DNA of 21,520 bases from Streptomyces cyaneofuscatus (GCF_000718135.1 NZ_JOEM01000042.1:1-21520), one strand, 5' to 3'. Counted from the first letter of the stretch, positions 1 to 11,808 are shown. A program made the numbers and translations. The notes: generated by a model from the sequence alone, not told the origin.

Positions 1-25
1 CGATAGACGACGGGTAGACAAGCAT
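1..25 (-). CDS. IS5-type transposase, first 8 codons (runs off the left edge)
   Basis: The reverse strand reads ATG at 25-23 followed by LVYPSSI and then leaves the window. The copy at 15438-15562 has the same start and continues with residues resembling the N-terminus of Streptomyces IS5-group transposases (DDE_Tnp_4 type with an N-terminal helix-turn-helix). The start codon is fixed by an AGGAG ribosome-binding site six bases upstream, inside a hairpin. Whether this copy is intact cannot be seen here. Family assignment rests on recall of the N-terminal residues. Confidence 0.6.
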
Positions 26-83
26 ACGAAGCTCCTGGCGGACGGTGGATCTTGGTCGTGAACCCGTCTACCAGGAGCTTCGT
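26..83 (-). promoter_or_regulatory. Hairpin sequestering the transposase ribosome-binding site (left copy)
   Basis: ACGAAGCTCCTGG at 26-38 and CCAGGAGCTTCGT at 71-83 are perfect 13-bp inverted arms around a 32-nt loop. In the reverse-strand transcript the second arm carries AGGAG with ideal spacing to the ATG that follows directly. A transcript that includes both arms would hide the ribosome-binding site. IS10 and IS50 use such structures to block translation from readthrough transcripts; the same role here is inferred. Confidence 0.7.
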
Positions 84-295
84 CGTTCCGCAGATCCGTC
101 CAACACGCGACCAGCGCCGTCAGGTTGGAAACGACTCAGCGATCCGATAGTGGCCATCGCCAGCCACTGGCACCGCCCCCCAGCCCCTTGGCTGAAGCAC
201 ATCCGGACACCTATCCGAGCGCACCGGCCCGAGGAAATCGTCGTCATCGGTCGCAAGCAAGTACTCAAGCACGCCCACAGTATGTCGGCCTGACA

Positions 296-803
296 GGGCA
301 AACGTTGCTTGATGCGGCACTAGCCGACGCCGACATGGCCAGACCGTGGCTGGCCTGGGCGAAGTACCTCGCCCACCGATTTGCCGAGGCCCGCAGCTGG
401 GGCCGCAACATCCGCTTCGCAGTCAACCGGGGCCTGGCCGTCGTCCTCACCGGCCACGTCGAAGGCGACGTGGCCGGCACACGGAGATCTTCGCCCCGCT
501 ACGGGCCTTGGCCCTGCCCGTCGGCCACGTCGTCACGGTCCTGGAGGAGATGGGGATCTTCGAGGGCGACAGCGAACCGTCTTTCGAACGCTGGCTCGTC
601 GGGCGCCTGGAAGGACTCGCACCCGGCATCCGCTCGGAGGCCGAGCGCTGGACCCGCGTCCTGCGCGACGGCGGCCCCCGCAGCCTCCCGCGACGGGAGG
701 GCACGGTCTGGCTCTCCCTCAACCGTGGCCGACCGGCCTTGCTGGAGTGGTCAAACCGCTACGACCACCTGAGGGAAGTCACCCGCGACGACGTCCTCGC
801 CCA
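296..803 (+). pseudogene. Integrase-like (tyrosine recombinase) remnant, frameshifted and truncated
   Basis: One frame reads GQTLLDAALADAD...WLAWAKYLAHRFAEARSW...NRGLAVVL up to about 474. A second frame resumes at about 476 with HTEIFAPLRALALPV and runs to YDHLREVTRDDVLAH. The two halves look like one protein broken by a small indel near 475. The ending resembles the link between the N-terminal and catalytic parts of large Streptomyces site-specific integrases. The catalytic Arg/His/Tyr region is absent because the reading frame stops at the IS3 end at 804. The family call is from recall and moderate; decay is clear. Nothing identifiable lies between 141 and 295. Confidence 0.5.
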
Positions 804-843
804 TGAGCTGCCCCGAGTTTCGTAGAGTCCGATCTTGATTGGT

Positions 844-1728
844 TCAGGCGGACTGCGGGATTTGCTCGTGGCTCCGCCAGAAGGCTTCTTCGTACTCGGC
901 CGGCGGAACGTAGTCGAGCGCGGAGTGAAGACGCTCCTCGTTGTACCAGGTGATCCACTGGAAGATCGCCCGCTCGACCTGGTCGACGTCCTTCCAGGGG
1001 CCCTGCATCTCGATCAGCTCGGCCTTGAAGGTGCCGTTCAGGGCCTCGGCCATCGCGTTGTCGTAGCTGTCCGCGACGGAGCCGACCGACGCGGAGGCAC
1101 CGATGTCAGAGAGCCGGTCGGTATACCGAATTGATACGTATTGCGACCCGCGGTCGCTGTGATGTATCAGCCCGGAGTCCTTCTTGATCCGACGTCGCCA
1201 CAGCGCCATCTCCAGGGCGTCCAGCGGGAGTTCTGTCCGTATGTGGTTCGCGACCTGCCAGCCGACGATCATCCGCGAGTACACGTCCAGGACGAACGCC
1301 ACATACGCCCATCCCGACCAGGTGCGGACATAGGTCATGTCCGCGACCCACAGCTGGTCGGGCCGGGAGGCGGTGAAGTCGCGGTCGACCAGGTCCGGCG
1401 GACGCGGCGCCGACGGCTCTGAAACCGTGGTCCGGCGCCGCCGGCCTCGGATGACGCCTTCCAGGCCGAGCTCGGCCATCAGCCGCTCGACGGTGCAGCG
1501 GGCCACCTCGACGCCCTTGCGCCCGAGGGCCCGTGTGATCCGGCGGGCGCCGTAGGTGCCGCCCGACTCGGCGTGGACCTCTTCGATCAGCGGCATGAGC
1601 TGTTCGTCGCGGAGCCGGCGGGCGGACTTCGGCCGCTTCTTGCGGGCGAAGTACGTCGACGGCGACAGCTCCAGCACCCGGCAGACGGGATCGACCCCGA
1701 GACCTCTGTGACGCAGGTGGTCGATCAC
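844..1728 (-). CDS. IS3-family transposase OrfB (DDE integrase)
   Basis: This is a 294-residue protein with an N-terminal HTH_21-like region (STYFARKKRPKSARRLRDEQL). An rve catalytic core follows. DDE signatures are visible: the first Asp in QLWVADMTYV, the second in HHSDRGSQYVS, and the Glu in NAMAEALNGTFKAEL. The usual tail WYNEERLHSALDYVPPAEYE is present. It acts with OrfA as a fusion made by -1 frameshifting. The ORF appears complete, so the element may still be active. The ATG shown is only the first in frame; native translation probably enters from OrfA. Confidence 0.9.
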   Translation of the reverse strand: MIDHLRHRGLGVDPVCRVLELSPSTYFARKKRPKSARRLRDEQLMPLIEEVHAESGGTYGARRITRALGRKGVEVARCTVERLMAELGLEGVIRGRRRRTTVSEPSAPRPPDLVDRDFTASRPDQLWVADMTYVRTWSGWAYVAFVLDVYSRMIVGWQVANHIRTELPLDALEMALWRRRIKKDSGLIHHSDRGSQYVSIRYTDRLSDIGASASVGSVADSYDNAMAEALNGTFKAELIEMQGPWKDVDQVERAIFQWITWYNEERLHSALDYVPPAEYEEAFWRSHEQIPQSA

Positions 1729-2036
1729 CTGCTCGGCCTCGTCCGGGGACGGTCGATCTCCTGGGCAAAAAACACCGATGCGGCTTTCAGGATCTCGTTC
1801 GCCCGCCTCAACTCCGCATTCTCCCTGCGAAGTTGCTTCAGCTCGTCGAGCTCGGCGGTGGTGAGCCGGTCGTCCCGCTCGCCGCGGTCGGCCTCGGCCT
1901 GGCGGACCCAGCTGCGCAGGGCCTCCTTGTGGATGCCGAGGTCCTTCGCGACGTGGGCGATCGGGCGGCCGGTGGTGCGGACCTCACGGATCGCGCGCTC
2001 GCGCAGTTCATCCGGGTACTTACGTGGTGCTGCCAT
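1725..2036 (-). CDS. IS3-family transposase OrfA (helix-turn-helix)
   Basis: This is a 103-residue protein starting MAAPRKYPDELRERAI. It has an HTH_Tnp_1 DNA-binding domain (HVAKDLGIHKEALRSWV) and a C-terminal leucine-zipper-like segment (LDELKQLRRENAELRRANEI). It binds the IS ends. Its reading frame contains GTG TTT TTT GCC near 1765-1776. A T6 run here would permit a -1 slip into the OrfB frame, the normal way IS3 elements make the OrfAB transposase. I chose ATG 2036 over an upstream in-frame ATG at 2090 because the family start is MxxPRKYxxE and 2090 lies in the IS terminus. Confidence 0.88.
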   Translation of the reverse strand: MAAPRKYPDELRERAIREVRTTGRPIAHVAKDLGIHKEALRSWVRQAEADRGERDDRLTTAELDELKQLRRENAELRRANEILKAASVFFAQEIDRPRTRPSR

Positions 2037-2108
2037 GGTGCTGGTGGTTCTCCTTCGCCAGGACCGTAACCCTGGCATCAGGGACTCCACAAATCTCAGT
2101 ACAGCTCA

Positions 2109-2144
2109 CTCCGCGGTGTACCGCTTCGTGTACTTGCTTCCCAC
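2109..2144 (-). pseudogene. 5' sliver of a second, different IS3-type orfA
   Basis: The reverse strand reads GTG then GSKYTKRYTAE, the start of another IS3 OrfA subgroup, whose members continue with FKRDAVAL. Here the match stops exactly at the TGAGCTG end of the 804-2108 IS3 element. Upstream reverse-strand sequence to about 2195 is probably its leader. So the resident IS3 element abuts, or inserted into, another IS. Only 12 codons support this, hence moderate confidence. Confidence 0.5.
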
Positions 2145-2350
2145 CTGGTGCCACTTCCTCTGGAACCTCAGGTCCCAGTCTCCAGGTGTCCACGATCAAG
2201 GGGAAGGTTCACCGGGCGGGACACGTCCCACGCGGACCGGCGCGCCGCGGCCGGGCCTCGCCCTCGCCACCCCTGCCGCCGTCGGCGGACCTCGTGGGGC
2301 TGCCGGCCCGTCGCCCGGTCCGACCTCGCCGCCCCGGGCCCATCCCTTCG

Positions 2351-3307
2351 TCACCCATGTGCGCCGGTGTCAAGGCTCGCGCGGAGCAGCGCCGCCTCCT
2401 CGTCGAGGTGGCGCAGGAGTGCTTCGAGGGCGGGGGTGCGGGTGCGGTGGGCGGCCTCGGTGACGCCCACCGTGCGGCCTACAGAGGGGAGTTCGACCGG
2501 CAGTGCGGCGAGGTGTTCGTCGTCGCGCAGGACCAGTTCGGGCAGGAGCGCAACCATGTCGGTCTGTAGGAGCAGGGCCCGCATGGTGAGGATGGAGGTG
2601 CACTCGACCCGGTCGGCGGGGAGCGGCAGCCCCCGGTCGACGAAGAGGGCTCCCAGTTCCTGGCGCAGGGCGGTCTGTTCGACCGGCAGGATCCACGGGT
2701 GGGTGAGCGTGTCGGTGAGCGCGACGGCGCCCCTGGCGGGTCCTTCCGCAAGGAGCGGGTGCCCGGCGCGGACGGCGAGCCGGATGGGCTCGCGGTAGAG
2801 CATCCGCTGCCGTAGCGCCTCGCCGCCACCGGGGGCGGGCCCCACCCGGCCGACGATGAGGTCGAGTTCGCCGCCGAGCAGAGCCGGCTGGAGGACGTCG
2901 AGGGTGCCTTCGCGGACCACGACGGTGAGCCGGGGACGCTCCTTCTTGAGGCGGGCCACGGCTCGGGGCAGCAGGACGTTGGCCCCGGCGAGCAGGGTGC
3001 CCACGGTGACCGTGCCGTCCTGGCCCGCGCGCAGTCCGGTGAGGTGCTCCTTGGCCCGCCGGATCTCCGCGACCACAGCGCGGGCGTGGCCGACGAGCGC
3101 CTCGCCGTAGACGGTGGGCCGCATGCCGCGCGGAACGCGGACGAAGAGCGGGAGTTCGGCGACGGCCTCCAGTTCGCGCAGGGTACGGGTGGCGGCGGGC
3201 TGGGTGAGGTGGAGGCTCTCCGCCGCCCGTACGACGCTTCCGTGGTCGTAGACCGCGATGAGCAGGGTCAGGTGCCGGAACTTCAGCCGGCCGTCCAGGA
3301 GGTCCAT
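2351..3307 (-). CDS. LysR-family transcriptional regulator (GbpR/PcaQ-like)
   Basis: This 318-residue protein has an N-terminal winged helix-turn-helix at about residues 8-65 (FRHLTLLIAVYDHGSVVRAAESLHLTQPAATRTLRELE). A LysR substrate-binding domain follows (about 90-300; TVTVGTLLAGANVLLPRAV, then GGELDLIVGR). The N-terminal pattern resembles the GbpR/PcaQ branch, which often controls aromatic catabolism. ATG 3307 is chosen over upstream starts because GGAAGGAG lies just ahead of it and LysR proteins begin close to the HTH. It is transcribed away from the kynureninase operon across a 181-bp gap with a palindrome. It is therefore the probable regulator, with a pathway intermediate as likely inducer (inference). 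Confidence 0.9.
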   Translation of the reverse strand: MDLLDGRLKFRHLTLLIAVYDHGSVVRAAESLHLTQPAATRTLRELEAVAELPLFVRVPRGMRPTVYGEALVGHARAVVAEIRRAKEHLTGLRAGQDGTVTVGTLLAGANVLLPRAVARLKKERPRLTVVVREGTLDVLQPALLGGELDLIVGRVGPAPGGGEALRQRMLYREPIRLAVRAGHPLLAEGPARGAVALTDTLTHPWILPVEQTALRQELGALFVDRGLPLPADRVECTSILTMRALLLQTDMVALLPELVLRDDEHLAALPVELPSVGRTVGVTEAAHRTRTPALEALLRHLDEEAALLRASLDTGAHG

Positions 3308-3488
3308 CGACGGGGCTCCTTCCCGCGGAGGCGGGGGCCCGGGGCGGGGCCGCACCGCTGCATACCAGGATCGTTATGGCTCTCATGCCGATCGGCATTG
3401 GATCGGCATAGCTGGGTGGGCGCACTATACCGGCACGCCCCGGGGCGAATTTCGGACAGCTCCCGGCCCAGCAACGGAGGTTTGCAAG
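3308..3488. promoter_or_regulatory. Divergent control region between the LysR gene and the operon
   Basis: ATGCCGATCGGCAT at 3385-3398 is a perfect 14-bp palindrome. The half-site ATCGGCAT recurs at 3402-3409, so three half-sites are arrayed on one face, as expected for a LysR recognition plus activation site. TATACC at 3426-3431 is a plausible -10 for the operon. GGAGG at 3476-3480 is the ribosome-binding site for the first operon gene. Operator assignment is inference from position and symmetry. Confidence 0.6.
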
Positions 3489-4919
3489 GTGAGTTCACCC
3501 GTGCGGCATTACGTAGGGGGCGGGTTCGACACGTCCGGCGTGCCGTTCCCGCTCGTCGATCCGGTCACCGGCCGCACCGTCGGCGCGGTGCCGGAGGCGT
3601 CGCGGGAGCTGGTTGACCAGGCCGTGGCCGCGGCCCGCGCGGCGCTGCGCGGGCCGTGGGCCACGTGGAGCCCGGCGGAGCGGTCGCGGCTGCTGCACCG
3701 GATCGCCGACGGGATCGAGGCGCGCTTCGAGGAGTTCAGCGCCGCCGAGTGCGCCGACACCGGCAAACCCCGCGAGCTGGCCTCGACGGTCGACATCCCG
3801 CGCGCAGTGGCCAATTTCCGCTCTTACGCTGATCTGCTGGCCGGGCGGAGCGAGCGGTCCTGGCACACCCCGGCACCCGACGGCCGGGGCGCTCTGAACT
3901 ACACGGTCCGCAAGCCGCTCGGCGTCGTCGCCGTGGTTTCGCCGTGGAACCTGCCGCTGCTGCTGCTCACCTGGAAGGTCGCACCGGCCCTCGCCACCGG
4001 TAACACGGTCGTCGCCAAGCCGTCCGAGCTGACCCCCGGAACGGCCTGCCTGCTGGCCGAGGTGATGGCGGAGGCGGGCGTCCCCGCGGGCGTCTTCAAC
4101 CTGGTGCACGGGCGGGGCCCGGACTCGGCCGGCCAGTGGCTGACCGAGCACCCCGGGGTGGACGCCGTCGCCTTCACCGGGGCGTCCCGCACCGGTACGG
4201 CGATCATGCGGGCGGCGGCGGCCCGGCTGGCGCCGGTCTCCTTCGAGCTGGGCGGCAAGAACGCGGGCCTGGTCTTCGCGGACGCCGACCTGGAGGAGGC
4301 GGTGGCGGGCACCCTGCGGTCCGCCTTCACCCACAGCGGTCAGGTCTGCCTGTGCACCGAGCGGGTGTACGTGGAGCGGCCGGTGTTCGACGCGTTCGCG
4401 GCGGCGCTGGCCGCCGGGGCGAGGGAGCTGTCCGGCTACGGGCCGATGGTGTCGGCCGCCCATCGCGACAAGGTCCTGGGCCACCTGGAGCGGGCCGCCG
4501 CCGACGGCGGCGAGGTGCTGGCGGGCGGCGGGGTGCCGCGCTTCGGGGACGAGCGGGACGGCGGCTTCTGGGTGGAGCCGACCGTGCTGGCCGGGCTGCC
4601 GGAGGACCATCCGGCGGTCCGGGACGAGATCTTCGGCCCGGTCGTGCACCTGGCGCCGTTCGACACCGAGGAGGAAGTGCTGGTCGTCGCGAACGCGGGG
4701 CCGTACGGGCTGGCCGCCACCGTGTGGACCGGCGACGTGCGGCGGGCCCACCGGGTTGCCCCGGCCCTCGACGTGGGCATCGCCTGGGTCAACACCTGGA
4801 ACCTGCGCGACCTGCGCACCCCGTTCGGCGGGGTGAAGGCGTCCGGCATCGGGCGCGAGGGCGGCGACCATTCCCTGGACTTCTTCTCGGAGCCGATGAA
4901 CGTGTGCGTGAAGCTGTGA
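3489..4919 (+). CDS. 2-Aminomuconate semialdehyde dehydrogenase (aldehyde dehydrogenase family)
   Basis: This 476-residue NAD-dependent aldehyde dehydrogenase should oxidise 2-aminomuconate 6-semialdehyde to 2-aminomuconate. Visible landmarks: PWNLP with Asn154 (oxyanion site), KPSE at 177-180 (NAD binding), FTG at 229-231 (Rossmann region), general base Glu253 in FELGGK, and nucleophile Cys287 in [13 protein letters not shown]. The C-terminus [15 protein letters not shown]...LDFFSE is typical of the aminomuconate/hydroxymuconate semialdehyde branch. GTG 3489 is chosen because GGAGG lies nine bases upstream and it begins the conserved N-terminus. It is the first operon gene and overlaps the next by 4 nt. 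Specificity for the amino substrate comes from neighbours (the nbaE/amnC role). Confidence 0.88.
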   Translation: MSSPVRHYVGGGFDTSGVPFPLVDPVTGRTVGAVPEASRELVDQAVAAARAALRGPWATWSPAERSRLLHRIADGIEARFEEFSAAECADTGKPRELASTVDIPRAVANFRSYADLLAGRSERSWHTPAPDGRGALNYTVRKPLGVVAVVSPWNLPLLLLTWKVAPALATGNTVVAKPSELTPGTACLLAEVMAEAGVPAGVFNLVHGRGPDSAGQWLTEHPGVDAVAFTGASRTGTAIMRAAAARLAPVSFELGGKNAGLVFADADLEEAVAGTLRSAFTHSGQVCLCTERVYVERPVFDAFAAALAAGARELSGYGPMVSAAHRDKVLGHLERAAADGGEVLAGGGVPRFGDERDGGFWVEPTVLAGLPEDHPAVRDEIFGPVVHLAPFDTEEEVLVVANAGPYGLAATVWTGDVRRAHRVAPALDVGIAWVNTWNLRDLRTPFGGVKASGIGREGGDHSLDFFSEPMNVCVKL

Positions 4920-5733
4920 CGACGACCCGGAACGACCCGGCGGTGCGGGATGCCGCCGAACGCCTGGACCGGGCACGCCGCACCGGGGCGCCCTGCGCCC
5001 CCGTCCGGGACCTGCTGCCGATGGGCGATCTGGACGCGGCCTACGCCGTGCAGTCGCTGCTGACCGGGCGCCGGCTGGCCGAGGGGCGCCGGATCACCGG
5101 CTGGAAGATCGGCCTGACCTCGCCCGGCGTGCAGCGGCAGTTGGGCGTGGACACCCCGGACTTTGGTGCCTTGTTCGACGACACCGCCGTGCCGGACGGC
5201 GCGGAGCTGCCCTGGGGTGCGGTGCTCCAGCCGAAGGCGGAGGCCGAGGTGGCGCTGGTCCTGGAGCACGACCTGCCGCACGAGCGGCACACGGTGGCCG
5301 ACGTGATCCGGGCGACCGCCTTCGCGCTGCCCGCCGTCGAGGTAGTCGGCAGCCGGATCCGCGACTGGGACATCACAGCCGTGGACACGGTCGCCGACAA
5401 CGCCTCCAGCGGGGCGTATGTGCTCGGCACCCGCCCGGTGCCGCTGCGGGACCTGGACCTGCGGACCGCCGGGATGGTGCTGGAGCGGCGCGGCGAGCCC
5501 GTCTCCACCGGCGCGGGCGTCGCCTGCTTCGGCCATCCCCTGCACGCCGCCGTCTGGCTGGCGGACACGCTCGTCCGACTGGGCACACCGCTGCGGGCAG
5601 GGGACACGGTGCTCACGGGTGCACTCGGGCCGATGGCGGCGGTGGCGCCAGGCGACGTGCTGGAAGCCCGTATCGACGGACTCGGTTCGGTGCGCGCGGC
5701 CTTCGGGCCCGCCCCCGCGGAAGGAAACCCCCG

Positions 5734-5737
<4 letters not shown>
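4916..5737 (+). CDS. 2-Oxopent-4-enoate hydratase (MhpD/DmpE family)
   Basis: This 273-residue member of the fumarylacetoacetate-hydrolase-like hydratase/decarboxylase family should add water to 2-hydroxypenta-2,4-dienoate (2-oxopent-4-enoate) to give 4-hydroxy-2-oxovalerate. Signatures: [16 protein letters not shown] (62-77), metal-binding pair Glu109/Glu111 in PKAEAEVAL, Glu142 in [10 protein letters not shown], and the [11 protein letters not shown] motif. The sequence following Glu142 ([11 protein letters not shown]) is hydratase-like, whereas the neighbour downstream has DSRYDGF typical of decarboxylases. This decides which paralogue does which step. The GTG start overlaps the previous TGA (GTGA). 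Equivalent to nbaH/amnF. Confidence 0.85.
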
Positions 5738-8546
<2,809 letters not shown>

Positions 8547-8550
<4 letters not shown>

Positions 8551-9461
8551 AGGCCGCCGTCATCGGATCGGGCAACATCGGCACCGATCTCCTCATCAAG
8601 ATGATCCGCGGCTCGAGGGTCGTGACCCCCGCCGCCATGATCGGCATCGACCCGGACTCGGACGGGCTCGCGCGGGCCCGCCGGCTCGGCGTCCCGACCA
8701 GCTCCGACGGCGTCGCCGGGCTGATCGCCATGGACGACTTCGACGGGATCGATGTCGTCTTCGACGCCACCTCGGCCGCCGCCCACCACCGCAACGCCGC
8801 CGCGCTCGCCCCGTACGGGAAGACCCTGATCGACCTCACCCCGGCGGCCATCGGACCGTACGTCGTCCCGCCCGTCAACCTCGACGAGCACCTGGACGCG
8901 AGGAACATCAACATGGTCACCTGCGGCGGGCAGGCCACCGTGCCGGTCGTCGCCGCCGTCGCCGCCGTCACCCCCGTGCACTACGCGGAGATCGTCGCCT
9001 CGATCGCCTCCCGGTCCGCCGGGCCGGGCACCCGGGCCAACATCGACGAGTTCACCGAGACGACCTCCCGTGCGCTGGAGCGGGTCGGCGGCGCGGCCCG
9101 GGGCAAGGCGATCATCGTCCTCAACCCGGCCGAACCTGCGCTGCTCATGCGGGACACCGTGCACTGCCTCGTCGACGACGCCGACATCGGCCGGATCGCC
9201 GCGTCGGTGCGCGCGACGGCCGCCACCGTCGCCGCGTACGTCCCCGGCTACCGGCTCAAGCAGGAGCCGCAGTTCCGGACGCTCGCCGCCGACGACCCGC
9301 TGGTCCGGCTCGGCAACGGAGCCCGGCTGCTCGTCTCCGTCTATTTGGAGGTCGAGGGCGCCGCCCACTACCTCCCCGCCTACGCCGGGAACCTCGACAT
9401 CATGACCGCCGCCGCGCTGCGCACCGCCGAGCGCCTGGCCGAACGGAGCACGGGCCGATGA
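8547..9461 (+). CDS. Acetaldehyde dehydrogenase, CoA-acylating (MhpF/DmpF family)
   Basis: This 304-residue enzyme converts acetaldehyde, CoA and NAD+ to acetyl-CoA. The Rossmann motif is [13 protein letters not shown] (3-15). The catalytic cysteine is Cys126 in [12 protein letters not shown]. Other family blocks are [30 protein letters not shown] and [13 protein letters not shown]. The C-terminal part (about 260-304) contains the region that contacts the partner aldolase. In this family the enzyme forms a bifunctional complex with 4-hydroxy-2-oxovalerate aldolase and channels acetaldehyde. The partner gene follows with an ATGA overlap. GTG start in a GTGA overlap with the previous gene. Equivalent to nbaJ/amnH. 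Confidence 0.94.
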
Positions 9462-10507
9462 CCCGGGTCTACGTCCAGGACGTCACCCTGCGGGACGGCA
9501 TGCACGCCGTCTCCCACCGCTACACCCTCGACCAGGTACGGGCGATCGCCGCCGCCCTGGAGGCGGCCGGCGTCGACGCCGTCGAGGTCGCCCACGGCGA
9601 CGGCCTCTCCGGCTCCTCCGTCACCTACGGCCCCGGCGCCCACACCGACTGGGAGTGGCTGGAGGCGGCGGCCGAGGTCCTCGACCGGGCCCGGCTCACC
9701 ACCCTGCTGCTGCCCGGCATCGGCACCGCCGCCGACCTGCGCCGCGCCCACGCGCTCGGCGTCACCTCGGTCCGCGTCGCCACCCACTGCACCGAGGCGG
9801 ACGTGTCCGCCCAGCACATCACGCTCGCCCGTGAACTGGGCATGGACGTCTCCGGCTTCCTGATGATGTCCCACCTCGCGCCGCCCGCCGAACTGGCCGC
9901 GCAGGCACGGCTGATGGAGTCGTACGGCGCGCACTGCGTATACGTCACCGACTCCGGCGGCCGACTGACGATGGACGGCGTGCGGGACCGGGTCCGCGCC
10001 TACCGGGACGTCCTCAACCCGGCCACCGAGATCGGCGTCCACGCCCACCACAACCTCGGTCTCGGCGTCGCCAACAGCATCGCCGCGGTGGAGGCGGGCG
10101 CCTACCGCGTCGACGCCTCCCTCGCCGGGCAGGGCGCGGGCGCGGGCAACGCCCCGCTGGAACCGGTGGTCGCGGTGCTCGACCTGATGGGCTGGGAGCA
10201 CGGCTGCGATCTCTTCCCCCTGACGGACGCGGCCGAGGAGCTGGTCCGGCCGACGCAGGACCGGCCCGTGCGGGTCGACCGGGAGACCCTCACGCTTGGC
10301 TACGCCGGGGTGTACTCCAGCTTCCTGCGGCACGCGGAGGCGACGGCCGCCCGGCACGGGCTCGGCACCCAGGACCTGCTCGTCGAGGCGGGCCGGCGGC
10401 GGCTGGTCGGCGGGCAGGAGGACCTGCTCACCGACATCGCCCTAGACCTCACCCGCACTGCCGCTGCCGCCTCTTCCACCCCCGACCACGGAGCCCCCAT
10501 ATGCTGA
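9458..10507 (+). CDS. 4-Hydroxy-2-oxovalerate aldolase (DmpG/MhpE family)
   Basis: This 349-residue class II (divalent-metal) aldolase splits 4-hydroxy-2-oxovalerate into pyruvate and acetaldehyde. The N-terminal signature [14 protein letters not shown] holds catalytic Arg12 and metal ligand Asp13, with His20 as the likely general base. Metal ligands His195 and His197 lie in [15 protein letters not shown]. All are offset five from DmpG (Arg17, Asp18, His21 region, His200, His202). The DRE-TIM barrel covers about 1-270 and the DmpG communication domain follows (about 280-335). The last codons overlap the kynureninase start by 7 nt. Equivalent to nbaI/amnG. Confidence 0.94.
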   Translation: MTRVYVQDVTLRDGMHAVSHRYTLDQVRAIAAALEAAGVDAVEVAHGDGLSGSSVTYGPGAHTDWEWLEAAAEVLDRARLTTLLLPGIGTAADLRRAHALGVTSVRVATHCTEADVSAQHITLARELGMDVSGFLMMSHLAPPAELAAQARLMESYGAHCVYVTDSGGRLTMDGVRDRVRAYRDVLNPATEIGVHAHHNLGLGVANSIAAVEAGAYRVDASLAGQGAGAGNAPLEPVVAVLDLMGWEHGCDLFPLTDAAEELVRPTQDRPVRVDRETLTLGYAGVYSSFLRHAEATAARHGLGTQDLLVEAGRRRLVGGQEDLLTDIALDLTRTAAAASSTPDHGAPIC

Positions 10508-11763
10508 CCGATCCAGCCGTCCTCACCGACCTCACCACCCGCGCCGCAACGCTGGACGCCGCCGACCCGCTCGCCGCCGTCCGAGACCGCTTCCTCCTCC
10601 CCGACGGGATCGTCTACCTCGACGGCAACTCCCTCGGCGCCCTGCCCGCCGCCGTCCCGGCGGCCGTCGAGGACGCCGTGCACCGCCAGTGGGGTACCGA
10701 CCTGATCCGCTCCTGGAACGCCAATGGCTGGTGGGAGGCGCCGGTGCGGACCGGCGACGCGATCGGCCGACTGGTCGGCGCGGCCCCCGGGCAGGTCGTC
10801 GCCGGGGACTCGACCAGCGTCCAGCTCTTCAACACCCTGCTCGCCGCCGCCCGGCTGCGCCCCGGCCGCCGGCTGCTGCTGACCGACCCGGACCACTTCC
10901 CCACCGACCAGTACATAGCCGACTCGGTGGGCCGGCTGCTCGGCCTCGACGTCCGCCGGGTGCCGGCCCGGGACGCCGCCGCCGTGCTGGCCGCCGAGGC
11001 GGGGAACGTCGCCGTCGCCGCGTACGCGCCGGTCGACTACCGCACCGGCGAGCTGTATGACATGGCAGCGCTCACCGCCGCCGCGCACGCCGCCGGGGCC
11101 CTCATGCATTGGGACCTGTGCCATGCGGCGGGCGCTCTGCCGGTCGGACTCGACGCGGTGGAGGCGGACTTCGCGGTGGGCTGCGGCTACAAGTACCTGT
11201 CGGGCGGGCCGGGCGCCCCGGCGTTCGCGTACATCGCCCACCGCCACCAGGAGGGCTTCGACCATCCCCTGACCGGCTGGCACGGGCACGCCGAGCCGTT
11301 CGCGATGGCGGGGACGTACACCGCGGCAGCGGACATCACTAGGGCCCGGATCGGCACCCCGGCGCTGCTCTCCCTGATCGCCCTGGAGGCCGCACTCACC
11401 GCCTTCGACGGGGTGGAGATGGCCGCCGTACGAACGAAGAGCCTGTCACTGACCGGGTTCTTCCAGGAGTGCGCCGACCTCCTCCTCAACGGCCTCGGCT
11501 TCACCCCGGCCACCCCGCGCGAGCCGGAGCGCCGGGGCAGCCAGGTCGCGCTGCGGCACCCGGAGGCCTATCCACTGGTCGCGGCGCTCACCGCCCGGGG
11601 CGTGATCGGCGACATGCGCGCCCCCGACCTGCTCCGCTTCGGCTTCAACGCCCTGTACGTGACGCACGCCGACGTACTGCGCGCGGTGGTCGAGCTACGC
11701 GACATCGTCACCTCCGGAGCCCATCTCCTCCCCGAGTTCCAGCAGCGCCCCACCGTCACCTGA
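10501..11763 (+). CDS. kynU: Kynureninase
   Basis: This 420-residue PLP enzyme hydrolyses kynurenine or 3-hydroxykynurenine to anthranilate or 3-hydroxyanthranilate plus alanine. YLDGNSLG (39-46) is the family's N-terminal motif and [11 protein letters not shown] (about 71-81) follows. PLP contacts include Asp205 in [13 protein letters not shown], and the Schiff-base lysine is Lys231 in [12 protein letters not shown]. The WHGH block and [14 protein letters not shown] are also conserved. The following dioxygenase needs a 3-hydroxylated substrate, so activity on 3-hydroxykynurenine is expected (inference). ATG 10501 is preferred because it gives the family N-terminus and overlaps the aldolase stop. 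It ends the tightly overlapped gene block. Confidence 0.95.
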   Translation: MLTDPAVLTDLTTRAATLDAADPLAAVRDRFLLPDGIVYLDGNSLGALPAAVPAAVEDAVHRQWGTDLIRSWNANGWWEAPVRTGDAIGRLVGAAPGQVVAGDSTSVQLFNTLLAAARLRPGRRLLLTDPDHFPTDQYIADSVGRLLGLDVRRVPARDAAAVLAAEAGNVAVAAYAPVDYRTGELYDMAALTAAAHAAGALMHWDLCHAAGALPVGLDAVEADFAVGCGYKYLSGGPGAPAFAYIAHRHQEGFDHPLTGWHGHAEPFAMAGTYTAAADITRARIGTPALLSLIALEAALTAFDGVEMAAVRTKSLSLTGFFQECADLLLNGLGFTPATPREPERRGSQVALRHPEAYPLVAALTARGVIGDMRAPDLLRFGFNALYVTHADVLRAVVELRDIVTSGAHLLPEFQQRPTVT

Positions 11764-11808
11764 GCCCCTATCCGCCCGCCCACCTTCCCGCCCCGAAAGG
11801 ACCGTCCG

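Larger units (their letters stand above)
1..140 (-). repeat. Left copy of an IS end, inverted relative to 15318-15462
   Basis: Positions 1 to about 105 align with the reverse complement of 15462 to about 15355 at roughly 90% identity by eye. Weaker similarity continues to about 140. The shared segment contains the first transposase codons, the leader hairpin and the sequence outside it. Both transposase starts point away from the operon, so the two IS ends face inward like the arms of a composite element. The outer terminus of the IS could not be fixed. Confidence 0.8.
804..2108 (-). mobile_element. Complete IS3-family insertion sequence, about 1305 bp
   Basis: The element carries orfA and orfB in the arrangement typical of IS3 and has imperfect inverted ends. 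Reading inward, the left end starts TGAGCTGCCCCGAG at 804 and reaches GAGTCC at 830. The right end starts TGAGCTGTACTGAG at 2108 and reaches GAGTCC near 2083. Length is normal for the family. The three bases outside each end (CCA on the left, CTC on the right) do not match, so there is no visible target duplication. The two flanks are also unrelated genes, suggesting recombination after insertion. Confidence 0.85.

Noticed and set aside
1573..2463. Plus-strand open frame across the IS3 element
   Set aside because: It is antisense to orfA and orfB and runs into unrelated sequence without any motif.
3495..4976. Long antisense open frame opposite the aldehyde dehydrogenase (493 codons)
   Set aside because: Composition is Arg/Gly/Pro-rich and low-complexity, typical of the mirror of a high-GC gene. 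The sense strand has a clear enzyme with catalytic motifs.
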